17,953 nucleotides of DNA, from contig JAGLTY010000008.1 in NCBI GenBank assembly GCA_023135025.1, positions 1-17,953 of the forward strand. The letters run 5' to 3'. The DNA comes from Bacteroidales bacterium (GTDB lineage Bacteria > Bacteroidota > Bacteroidia > Bacteroidales > GCA-2748055). Numbering within the stretch: position 1 is the stretch's first letter; every line of letters begins with the position of its first letter. Below, piece by piece: positions 1-6,460 of the stretch. The notes under the pieces were generated by a model. That model did no database searches and was not told where the DNA came from. It was given only the letters and a program-made list of their open reading frames with translations. A program made the position numbers and the translations under genes.

Positions 1-700
1 CATAAGGTGTTGAGCCAAGCCACATCTCGTAGTCCAGGTTTTCCGGAACAGGCATTTTAGGTTCAACATCCCCTGCGGGGTCACCCCACAAACCTACTTC
101 CACATGTTTGATATCACCTATCCTGCCATTTCGAACCAGTTCACAGGCCCTGTGAAATTGTGGCCAGGGATCCAGTGACCTTTGCTGACTGCCAATCTGA
201 AGTATCCGTCCTGTACGGTGAAAGGCATCACTCATTTGTCTTCCCTCCTGAATGGTTAAGGATGCAGGTTTTTGAAGATATACATCCTTACCTGCCAGAG
301 CAGCTTCGATAGCAGGCTGGGCATGCCAGTGATCGGGAGTTGAGATGATCACCGCATCGATGCTTTTATCCTGCAGCATCTCACGGTAATCCTGATAGAC
401 CGCCACATCTACGTAGCCTGGCTTCCCTTTGTCAGTATAGAATTGCTCGATCCATCCCTTACCCAGGTGGGCACGGTTGATATCCACATCGGCCACCGCC
501 ACCCCAATGGCTGCATCGTGCTTCAGGGTTTCGGGAAGGTCATGACTCATGGCAATGCGTCCAAAACCGATCTGTCCGATCCGGATCTTGTTGGAAGGTG
601 CGTTTTTTCCCATCACATGGGAGGGGATAATGGTGGGTGCCACAATGGCACCGGCGGTGGCAGCCGCGCTGCTCTTCAGGAATGTTCTTCTTTTCATCAT
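1..700 (-). CDS. Gfo/Idh/MocA-family oxidoreductase, Tat-exported, C-terminus beyond window
   Basis: Predicted NAD(P)-dependent sugar or cyclitol dehydrogenase-type protein acting in the periplasm. Only the first 233 codons are visible. A twin-arginine signal (RRTFLK at residues 4-9, then an Ala-rich stretch to about 30) is followed by a Rossmann fold with IGQIGFGRIA (41-50), the STPDHWHAQPA strand-loop (120-130) and GKDVYLQKP (137-145). The last holds the family's catalytic-region lysine in the QKP variant instead of EKP. The start ATG at 700 has an AAGGAT sequence about 9 bases upstream; a second ATG follows directly at 697. It lies 9 bases after the stop of the DUF6807 gene, so it is the last visible gene of the minus-strand operon. 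Tat-exported members of this family are common in Bacteroidota and some oxidise glycosides to 3-keto forms, but the substrate here cannot be told from sequence. Confidence 0.9.
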   Translation of the reverse strand, partial: MMKRRTFLKSSAAATAGAIVAPTIIPSHVMGKNAPSNKIRIGQIGFGRIAMSHDLPETLKHDAAIGVAVADVDINRAHLGKGWIEQFYTDKGKPGYVDVAVYQDYREMLQDKSIDAVIISTPDHWHAQPAIEAALAGKDVYLQKPASLTIQEGRQMSDAFHRTGRILQIGSQQRSLDPWPQFHRACELVRNGRIGDIKHVEVGLWGDPAGDVEPKMPVPENLDYEMWLGSTPY

Positions 701-709
701 ATGTGATCC

Positions 710-1672
710 TTATTGAAAGTTTCTCCAGTACTGTTCCGCTGTTTGGGTGGTGATAGGGCCGTCAAAAACCACCATCCTGTATTTCAGAGTATACTCCTTC
801 CCGGGTTCCAGTACCCACTCCTGGTGGCGGATGGGACAGAACTCGAAAAACATATTCTCTTTCCCCTGGTTGCTGTCGGGGGGCCACATCCTCATGGGTT
901 CGGGATGCGAACGGTTGTCGGGGTGACTCAGGAAGAGGATGCCCGACCGTCCTTCGGGTACCGACGATTGGCCTTCGATGATTACCCACCGGGCGTGTGT
1001 GGCATCTGCATCTGCCCAGCTCTTTCCTTCCGATGTGCGTACGGTAGCGTTTTCGGGATTCCATTTTTCGGTGCCCCTATAACCCAGTCCGCCCCCGTAA
1101 CGGTATGCTTCCAGGGTAATTCCACTCTCCAGCGGGGTGGTAAGGGTGGTGACCAGGTCTACCATATAGGCATGGCCCTCCAGGTTTTTCACGGTGACCT
1201 TCCATATCTCATCCATAGCGACCCCTTCACTCCCGTCCACCTGGAAATAGATATGTTCCTGCCTCACCCGAAATCCGGCCAGGTTCTCCTCCTCTATCAT
1301 TTCGAGATACTCCGCAAAACGCACGGTACCCTCTAGCTCAGCCAGGTTCCAGAAGTCAACCCGGTAGTCGCCAAAATGGGTTCTTGTCCACGGATTCCAG
1401 ATTCCGTAATGGTGCCAGTGGTCGGGTGGCTGAATCCTGGTGAGCCGCTCACCACCGGGCGACCAGAGTGGGTGAATGTAGGCCGATCTTTTATAGACCG
1501 AGTCCACCCCATCGGGGGGAAGGGTTTCGGTATGGACATAGCTGAGCACCGGCTGCTTTCCGATGAAAATGGTGGTCTCGTTCTCGTCGCAGGAGAGTCT
1601 TGGGCCCTTCAGATCAGGTGGAGCCTGGAGGGCGAGGAGTCCGGTGAGCAGGATGGTTAGCTGTAGTATCAT
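710..1672 (-). CDS. DUF6807 (PmoA-like) family secreted protein
   Basis: A 320-residue protein with a short hydrophobic N-terminus (residues 1-17, cleavage probably after LLALQA) and a beta-rich body. It carries the histidine-rich signature of the DUF6807 family, often labelled 'PmoA family' in databases: HPLWSPGGE (67-75) and PDHWHHYGIW (83-92). Later conserved-looking blocks are YRYGGGLGYRG and the WPPDSNQGKENMFFEF region near the C-terminus. The link to methane oxygenase is nominal only, and the biochemical role is not known to me; the paired histidines suggest metal or sugar binding. It is sandwiched between a UroD-family gene and a Gfo/Idh/MocA gene with a 9-base gap to the latter, pointing to a shared catabolic pathway. 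The ATG at 1672 is in frame with the stop codon of the upstream gene (see the tandem repeat). Confidence 0.85.
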   Translation of the reverse strand: MILQLTILLTGLLALQAPPDLKGPRLSCDENETTIFIGKQPVLSYVHTETLPPDGVDSVYKRSAYIHPLWSPGGERLTRIQPPDHWHHYGIWNPWTRTHFGDYRVDFWNLAELEGTVRFAEYLEMIEEENLAGFRVRQEHIYFQVDGSEGVAMDEIWKVTVKNLEGHAYMVDLVTTLTTPLESGITLEAYRYGGGLGYRGTEKWNPENATVRTSEGKSWADADATHARWVIIEGQSSVPEGRSGILFLSHPDNRSHPEPMRMWPPDSNQGKENMFFEFCPIRHQEWVLEPGKEYTLKYRMVVFDGPITTQTAEQYWRNFQ

Positions 1673-1684
1673 TGGAGAGGTCTC

Positions 1685-1756
1685 TGGTTGAAGTAAGGGC
1701 TGTGGTTGAAGTGAGGTCTGTGGTTGAAGTAAGGGCTATGGTTGAAGTGAGGGCTA
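1685..1756. repeat. Four-copy 18-bp tandem repeat at a gene junction
   Basis: Four exact-length 18-bp units (1685-1702, 1703-1720, 1721-1738, 1739-1756) share TGGTTGAAGT followed by AAGGGCTR or GAGGKCTR. AAGTAAGG and AAGTGAGG units alternate, giving a 36-bp higher-order period. A degenerate fifth unit starts at 1757 inside the end of the UroD-family gene. Read on the minus strand the unit is six codons, [TAG/CAG]-[CCC/ACC]-[TCA/TTA]-CTT-CAA-CCA. The TAG of the first unit is the UroD-family stop codon and the second unit carries another TAG. The remaining units have CAG at that position. The register stays in frame with the ATG at 1672. Confidence 0.9.
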
Positions 1757-2788
1757 TGGTTTGAATGTCTGAACGGTTTGGATAAATATAGCCAGATTTT
1801 CGGAGGTAACACCCGGGGGCATTCCACCGCCGCAGGAGAAGATCACCCGGGAGGGATCCTTCAGCCCTTTCAGCAACTGCTGGGTGACATCTTTCACCTG
1901 GGCTGCCGATCCCAGGGCCAGCACATCCCTGGGTGGAATGTTCCCCAGCATGGTGACCTGGTTGCCGGTCAGCTCCTTCAGCTGGTTCAGATCGGTCTCG
2001 AACCCCATGTTAAAGAGGTTGACTCCCATCTCGGGCAGGTAGTGAACCGACTCCATGCAGTTGGCATCGTTGTGGAGGAACTTCACGGATAGGTTGCGGT
2101 CGTAAAGCTCCTTGAAGTAGGGGAGACCAAACTCCACAAACTGTTCTTCGCTGATAAAGCCGATGATATCGTCCAGCATCAGGATCCCGTCGATGGAGGG
2201 AAAGAGCTCTGCCTGGTGGTTGTGGAAACCTGTCAGGTAGTCTGTGATCTTTCGGATCAGCAGGTGCGTCTCCTCCGGATGTGTCATCATGGCCATCATA
2301 AATTCGGTAGCTCCCATGAGGTAGGAGGCGATGTTGAGGGGACCGCGCGATATGGAGAAGCGGATTTTGTGTCCGGCCTGTTCGATCAATGGCTGGTTCA
2401 GTCTGAGCCGGTTAAGCATCAGGGGACCCAGTCCGTCCTTTACCGGGTCGGGCACCTCCAGCGAGCCGATCTCTTCCGGAGAACGGATGTTGGGAAAGGC
2501 GTGGGGAAACTCATTCTGCGGGAAGGCCGATTGTGCTCCGAAAGCGGAAGGCTCGCTGCACATCCCGTATTCGGCCCAGAATCCGGGCAGGAAGATGGCA
2601 TCGGGAAAGGTGTCGATGGCTTTCAGGTTGGCCTCCAGCCACAGCTGGTCGCTGGAGAAGTAGTCCAGGATATCAATCCCGTACCAGTTGGGCAACCAGG
2701 GCGAATCGATAATAAATCCCACAGGCAGGGGGGAGAGGGTTTCGCCGTTTACCACTGCTTTCAGGTTGTTCCATTGTGGATTGGTCAT
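1754..2788 (-). CDS. Uroporphyrinogen decarboxylase-family protein (MtaA/CmuA-like)
   Basis: A 344-residue TIM-barrel protein without a signal peptide, so cytoplasmic. The C-terminal half shows the UroD-family pattern: KFLHNDANCM (236-245), GVNLFNMG (255-262), TMLGNIPPRDVL (279-290) and VIFSCGGGMPPGV (315-327). In methylcobalamin:coenzyme M methyltransferases (MtaA/CmuA) zinc is held by His-x-Cys and a later Cys; here the corresponding positions read H239-N-D241 and C319, so one cysteine is an aspartate. It is probably not a haem-pathway enzyme: it is divergent and embedded among sugar-type genes. It follows the DegT-like gene by 24 bases and precedes the DUF6807 gene across the 18-bp repeat. 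Methyl transfer or decarboxylation of a small molecule is possible but unproven. Confidence 0.85.
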   Translation of the reverse strand: MTNPQWNNLKAVVNGETLSPLPVGFIIDSPWLPNWYGIDILDYFSSDQLWLEANLKAIDTFPDAIFLPGFWAEYGMCSEPSAFGAQSAFPQNEFPHAFPNIRSPEEIGSLEVPDPVKDGLGPLMLNRLRLNQPLIEQAGHKIRFSISRGPLNIASYLMGATEFMMAMMTHPEETHLLIRKITDYLTGFHNHQAELFPSIDGILMLDDIIGFISEEQFVEFGLPYFKELYDRNLSVKFLHNDANCMESVHYLPEMGVNLFNMGFETDLNQLKELTGNQVTMLGNIPPRDVLALGSAAQVKDVTQQLLKGLKDPSRVIFSCGGGMPPGVTSENLAIFIQTVQTFKP

Positions 2789-2812
2789 CTTACCGTCAGG
2801 TTAAAATTCAGA

Positions 2813-4165
2813 TCAAAGCAGTTGACTCCTGTTTTCATAGATCTTTTGAACCGCATGGATGATGTCGTCCATATCGTCGCGTTCGGCCAGCAGCATGTTC
2901 TGGAAAAGCATTACAGCCTCCCCTGTGAGCTGATCGTTTTCCGGCAGGTGGTGCAGTTCGTCTCTGTACCTGTTCAGCCGCTCTGCTGAAAAAAGCCTTT
3001 TATAGCCCCTGGAACTGATGGCATCTTCTATGAGTCCGTCGAAATACTGCTTGCCATAGCCCGCGTATGTGGGGACTCCTTCAGCCCTGAGTGCAGCCCT
3101 GAATTTCTCCCTGGAGAGTCCGTCGAAATACTCTTTCTTATAACGGAACGGGTAGAAATGATAGGCCGAGCGGGTGGCACCATCAGCAAGTTTGTAGGGA
3201 ATAATTCCCGGGATCTCCTTTAGTTTTGAATCGAGGTAGAGTGCATTTTCCAGCCGCTTGTCCGCATCCTGCCTGGTCCGCTCTATCTGAGAAAGCAGAA
3301 TCCCTGCCTGTAGTTCGGTCAATCGTTTATTGGAGCCCCGAATGGCATTCTTGCCCATTCCGGCCATGGACTTCCCATGTGGCCTGCCGCAGTTGTGGTA
3401 GGCGAAGCAGCGATCCATCACCTCGTCATTGCTCCCGACAATGGCACCTCCCTCGCCCGATGGAATATGCTTGGAGTTCTGGAAACTGAAACAGCCCAGG
3501 TCACCCAGCGTACCACACATCCTGCCATCGTACTCGGCCAGCCACGCCTGGCAGGCATCCTCAATAACAGGCAGGTTGTGTTTTTTCCCAATGGCCAGGA
3601 TCCGGTTCATATCGGCAGGAAGACCGAATATATGGACTGGAAGAATGGCCCTGGTACGTTCATTGATCTTCTCCTCTATTTTATACGGATTGATGGTGAA
3701 GGTCTCCTGGTCGGTATCGGCAAAAACAGGCAGTGCCTTCTGATTAAACACCACATTGTAACTGGCGATAAATGTGTAGGGAGAGAGAATCACCTCATCG
3801 CCGGCATCGATCCCCAGGGTGTGCAGTGAAGCGATCAAGGCAGTTGTTCCACTGGCGGTGGCAATAACCCGTTTGGCCCCGATCAGATCGGCATATTTTT
3901 TCTCAAATTCATTGCATTTGTTGCCATCGCCCCGGTACCAGTTTCCGCTCCGCAGGAGCGACATCATGGGCTCTTCTGCCTCGGGGTTCCATACGGGCCA
4001 TTTCAACCAATCGCCTGTTCTTACTGGCTTTCCACCCTTCAGGGCAAGTTCAGAGGTAACCCCTGTGCCTGAACCGGCAAGCAGGGGCATTGATAGCATG
4101 GCGCCCGCAGCACCAGCAGAGGTGCTGGCAATGAATTTTCTCCTGGTCAGGTTGTTTTGTTTCAT
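2813..4165 (-). CDS. DegT/DnrJ/EryC1/StrS aminotransferase-fold protein with Tat signal
   Basis: A 450-residue PLP fold-type I protein of the sugar aminotransferase family. The N-terminus has a twin-arginine motif (TRRKFI, 7-12) and an Ala/Gly-rich hydrophobic stretch to about 32, predicting export, which is unusual for a family normally cytoplasmic. Family landmarks are GNWYRGDG (75-82), ATASGTTAL (102-110, phosphate-binding side), PVIEDACQA (199-207, with D203 expected to hold the PLP nitrogen) and CFSFQNSKHIPSGEGGA (225-241), where K232 is the expected Schiff-base lysine. All key residues are therefore present. The ATG at 4165 lies 11 bases after the pentapeptide-repeat gene. Substrate unknown; a 3-keto sugar made by a neighbouring oxidoreductase would be a reasonable amino acceptor (inference). 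Confidence 0.9.
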   Translation of the reverse strand: MKQNNLTRRKFIASTSAGAAGAMLSMPLLAGSGTGVTSELALKGGKPVRTGDWLKWPVWNPEAEEPMMSLLRSGNWYRGDGNKCNEFEKKYADLIGAKRVIATASGTTALIASLHTLGIDAGDEVILSPYTFIASYNVVFNQKALPVFADTDQETFTINPYKIEEKINERTRAILPVHIFGLPADMNRILAIGKKHNLPVIEDACQAWLAEYDGRMCGTLGDLGCFSFQNSKHIPSGEGGAIVGSNDEVMDRCFAYHNCGRPHGKSMAGMGKNAIRGSNKRLTELQAGILLSQIERTRQDADKRLENALYLDSKLKEIPGIIPYKLADGATRSAYHFYPFRYKKEYFDGLSREKFRAALRAEGVPTYAGYGKQYFDGLIEDAISSRGYKRLFSAERLNRYRDELHHLPENDQLTGEAVMLFQNMLLAERDDMDDIIHAVQKIYENRSQLL

Positions 4166-4176
4166 GAGTTGAGTGG

Positions 4177-4749
4177 TTATTGGATTTCAATACTGTATTT
4201 GTTTAGCAGTCCCACCACCGATGGCAGTGAGAATTTCGCTCCACTGATCCGGTTGTTCTCCGGATCGATGGAGTAGTTGAGGGCGGAGGCGAGGTCGGCC
4301 CGCTCCAGGTTGGTATTATCGAAGGAGGCATTGAGCAGGTCACACTGATCAAAAACCGTATTTCTCAGGTCGGCTTCAGTGAAGTCCACCTCTTTAATTG
4401 ATGTATTGAGAAATATGGTGTGATTCAGTTTTACCTGGTAGAAGGAGGAGTGATCGAGCTGACAGTTTTCAAAACGGACCGTCAATCCCAGCTGGTCACA
4501 ATTCTCAAAATGGAGCCCCAGTATTTTGCACTCTTTAAAGATGGTCTCCTGAAATGAGCTCTTGATCAACTTTGCATTACTCAGATCGCAACCGTTAAAG
4601 GTGCAATCAATAAAACGGATTCCTGAGAGGTCGGAGCCGGCAAAATTGCAGTTCCGGAAGTTGCAGGTGTCATATTCACCCTTTGGCAGCGGCGTTTTGG
4701 AATAATCCTGCTTTGTAAAAAGCTGTTGCTCTATATAGTCCTGTTTCAT
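4177..4749 (-). CDS. Pentapeptide-repeat protein
   Basis: A 190-residue protein built of A(D/N)LxX-type repeats, for example CNFRNCNFAGSDLSGIRF (29-46), CDLSNAKL, ADLRNTVFDQCDLLNASF and TNLERADLASAL. This predicts a right-handed quadrilateral beta-helix. The layout, with a loop near the middle and a short non-repeat C-terminus, recalls Qnr/McbG-type proteins of about 190-220 residues that mimic DNA and protect gyrase. Such a role is only a possibility here. No signal peptide, so cytoplasmic. Its ATG at 4749 overlaps the TGA of a 24-codon ORF upstream, and the DegT-like gene starts 11 bases downstream, so it is probably cotranscribed with both. Confidence 0.85.
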   Translation of the reverse strand: MKQDYIEQQLFTKQDYSKTPLPKGEYDTCNFRNCNFAGSDLSGIRFIDCTFNGCDLSNAKLIKSSFQETIFKECKILGLHFENCDQLGLTVRFENCQLDHSSFYQVKLNHTIFLNTSIKEVDFTEADLRNTVFDQCDLLNASFDNTNLERADLASALNYSIDPENNRISGAKFSLPSVVGLLNKYSIEIQ

Positions 4750-4820
4750 ATTTCCGAATGGTTTTTCTCTTCTCTGTAGCGGGCTCCCATAAGCAGCAGG
4801 CTCAGTTGATCGGGATTCAT
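4746..4820 (-). CDS. 24-aa small ORF translationally coupled to the pentapeptide-repeat gene
   Basis: An ATG at 4820 opens a 24-codon frame beginning MNPDQLSLLLMGARY and ending HSEI, whose TGA overlaps the start codon of the pentapeptide-repeat gene as ATGA. The frame is also open upstream, back to a TAA at about 4844-4846. The composition looks protein-like: a Leu-rich helix followed by a charged tail. No recognisable family. It may be a leader peptide that delivers ribosomes to the next start, or the tail of a decayed gene. Short length limits confidence. Confidence 0.45.
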   Translation of the reverse strand: MNPDQLSLLLMGARYREEKNHSEI

Positions 4821-4874
4821 ATCATTAAAGATAGCCAGAATCTGTTACGATTGACTCTCCTCGCAGCAGTAGTT

Positions 4875-5384
4875 TTAAATTGCAATGCCCACACTCAGTG
4901 CAAAGGGCAAAAGAAAGATCTCATACCAATCCTGATCGATTTCCTGACCTAGAGGATAGTATAGCCAGGCTCTGAAATTGATTTTCGAACTGTTAAACGG
5001 GTGTAACCTGTATCCAACCATGGGATATGCCAGGTAATAATACTCCCGGTTATCGGTAATAATTTCACCTCCCATCCCCAATTCCAGGAAACTTCTCCCT
5101 CCTCCTCCCAGATTGACAGTTATATGATGAGGCAGAGTAATAAAGCCATCAAACTGTCCAAACAGTAAACTTTCAGTGTATCCTATCCCAACCCTTACAG
5201 CGAGGAAAAGACCAGGTTTTTGAAAAAACAGTTTTTCAAAACCGAGAGACAGGCTGGAAACATCACCCATAATATTCAGACCGATGATGAAATCCGGCCT
5301 TCTGTCTGGAACTACATCCTCATCCTGGGCGTAGGTTCCAGCTACGAATAGTACCAAAAAAAACAGTAAAAGTGCTCTTTTCAT
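4875..5384 (-). CDS. Small secreted outer-membrane beta-barrel-like protein, unknown function
   Basis: A 169-residue protein with a clear Sec signal peptide (MKRALLLFFLVLFVAGTYAQ, cleavage near residue 19-20). The mature part has alternating hydrophobic and Gly/aromatic strands, such as FIIGLNIMGDVSSLSLGFE, LAVRVGIGYTESLLFG, HITVNLGGGGRSFLELGMG and FRAWLYYPLG, as in small outer-membrane barrels. It ends in a strand-like FALSVGIAI without a terminal aromatic residue. No family recognised. It is followed by about 54 bases and then the small ORF and pentapeptide-repeat gene on the same strand; upstream, 48 bases separate it from the six-helix membrane protein gene. Cotranscription with either is possible but not shown. 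Confidence 0.75.
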   Translation of the reverse strand: MKRALLLFFLVLFVAGTYAQDEDVVPDRRPDFIIGLNIMGDVSSLSLGFEKLFFQKPGLFLAVRVGIGYTESLLFGQFDGFITLPHHITVNLGGGGRSFLELGMGGEIITDNREYYYLAYPMVGYRLHPFNSSKINFRAWLYYPLGQEIDQDWYEIFLLPFALSVGIAI

Positions 5385-5432
5385 AGTAACAAGTTACGGT
5401 TATCCCGAGTAAAATAAAAATGGTCTCCCGGG

Positions 5433-6131
5433 TTATTTGGTCAGCCTAAAGTACCAAACAATGGAGGCCAGGAGCACCCCTTCACCCAGGGCGAAGATCA
5501 ACCAGGGAAACTGTTGGGGAACATAGGAGGTGGCCACCTCGAGTACCTCGGGATTTTTGACCTGCACCATTTCAAAGAGGGAGAAGTGGGTCAGCATATG
5601 CTGTGAATAGTCCAGCACGAAACCGAAGATCAGGATCAGCGACCCCAGGATCAATCCCGCCCAGATCTTGCCCGGAATGCGGGTTTCCTTACCGCGTTCA
5701 GCACGAAACAGGATCACCATGGCCAGCAGGATCATGGTCATGGAGACCAGCACCGGCGAAAGGACAGGTCCGGTCCAGGTGGTGGGGATCAGGAAGAGCA
5801 GATCCCAGGTCATCAGCGACTGGGGCCACCCCAGCAGCAACCAGAGGAACACGTAGTAGAAGATGTCCCAGATGGCAAAACTGTAGATAAACCAGGCAAA
5901 ACCTGTACTGAAGCGCCGGGTCGCCAGGATGCTGATGGTGACCAGCATCACCACGGTGGCCACCTCCCGGAAAAGTTCGGTGACTGCCAGGTTCACAGGA
6001 AAAGGGGAGAGGGGAAACTCAAATCCGCCGGGATAGAGGATCTCCCGCATATAGACCACCACAGCGCTTTCCAGGAAGCCCATGGCGATGGCAAAGGTGG
6101 TGATGGTGATAAGGAGTCGGTGTAGTTTCAT
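5433..6131 (-). CDS. Integral membrane protein with about six helices, unknown function
   Basis: A 232-residue inner-membrane protein. Hydrophobic helices are visible at about residues 7-28, 55-72, 78-100, 121-142, 155-174 and 208-228. Notable polar or aromatic features are FLESAVVVYMRE (19-30), AIWDIFYYVFLWLLLGWP (86-103) and IPTTWTGPVLSPVL (115-128), which look like conserved-family motifs, though I cannot name the family. ATG start at 6131, with no clear Shine-Dalgarno sequence (the 10-base gap is TCCTTCTAAC), as is usual in this phylum. A 34-aa single-helix membrane peptide ends 10 bases upstream, so the two are probably cotranscribed. Confidence 0.8.
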   Translation of the reverse strand: MKLHRLLITITTFAIAMGFLESAVVVYMREILYPGGFEFPLSPFPVNLAVTELFREVATVVMLVTISILATRRFSTGFAWFIYSFAIWDIFYYVFLWLLLGWPQSLMTWDLLFLIPTTWTGPVLSPVLVSMTMILLAMVILFRAERGKETRIPGKIWAGLILGSLILIFGFVLDYSQHMLTHFSLFEMVQVKNPEVLEVATSYVPQQFPWLIFALGEGVLLASIVWYFRLTK

Positions 6132-6141
6132 GTTAGAAGGA

Positions 6142-6246
6142 TTATTTTATCCAATGGGGCAGCACACCCGGTTCCAGGTTTGTAAAGAGTAGGATGGCAA
6201 GGAATGCTGCGATGCCGAGAAAAAAACCGATGTACTTTTTTTGCAT
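6142..6246 (-). CDS. 34-aa single-helix membrane peptide
   Basis: ATG at 6246 to TAA at 6142-6144. The peptide begins MQKKYIGFFLGIAAFLAILL and ends in HWIK: a basic N-terminus, one strongly hydrophobic helix (about residues 5-21) and a short polar tail. It ends 10 bases before the six-helix membrane protein gene, the spacing of an operon partner. The N-terminal pattern resembles the first helix of DASS/SLC13-type anion transporters (IGxxLGxxxFxxxLL followed by a Pro-rich segment). It could therefore be a genuine small membrane protein partnering its neighbour or a relic of a lost transporter. About 205 bases of AT-rich divergent intergenic DNA lie upstream. Confidence 0.6.
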   Translation of the reverse strand: MQKKYIGFFLGIAAFLAILLFTNLEPGVLPHWIK

Positions 6247-6406
6247 ACCAGGGAGATGATACGGATATACAATAATAACAAGATATTGATAAAGTGCCTA
6301 GCCTGATGGACGACTTTCTTTGGGATCTTTTGTTTATCCCCACTGAGCGCTTTTCATCCCAGCCTCCGCTTGATTTATCCCTCTCCCGGGGCATCCGGAC
6401 CCATTA

Positions 6407-6438
6407 TTTTTACCCGAATGATTTCAGCTTTAAATTTA
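6407..6438 (+). promoter_or_regulatory. Possible Bacteroidota-type promoter for the radical SAM gene
   Basis: TTTTT at 6407-6411 and TAAATTTA at 6431-6438, separated by 19-20 bases, approximate the TTTG / TAnnTTTG consensus. The -7 element ends 22 bases before the ATG at 6461. Both elements miss the final G, so this is weak. Confidence 0.3.
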
Positions 6439-6460
6439 TTCAAATTTTAAATTGTCATCA

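Noticed and set aside
2216..2989. 257-codon open frame on the plus strand
   Set aside because: It is antisense to the UroD-family gene and the end of the DegT-like gene, spans their junction, and has no recognisable domain; it is a shadow of the GC-rich coding strand.
4758..4952. 64-codon plus-strand open frame between the pentapeptide-repeat and outer-membrane genes
   Set aside because: Antisense to the small ORF and to the end of the outer-membrane protein gene; no supporting signals.
6128..6394. 88-codon open frame on the minus strand upstream of the six-helix protein
   Set aside because: It is in a different frame from the 34-aa membrane peptide, has low-complexity basic content and covers the AT-rich divergent intergenic region; the shorter frame has far better protein character.
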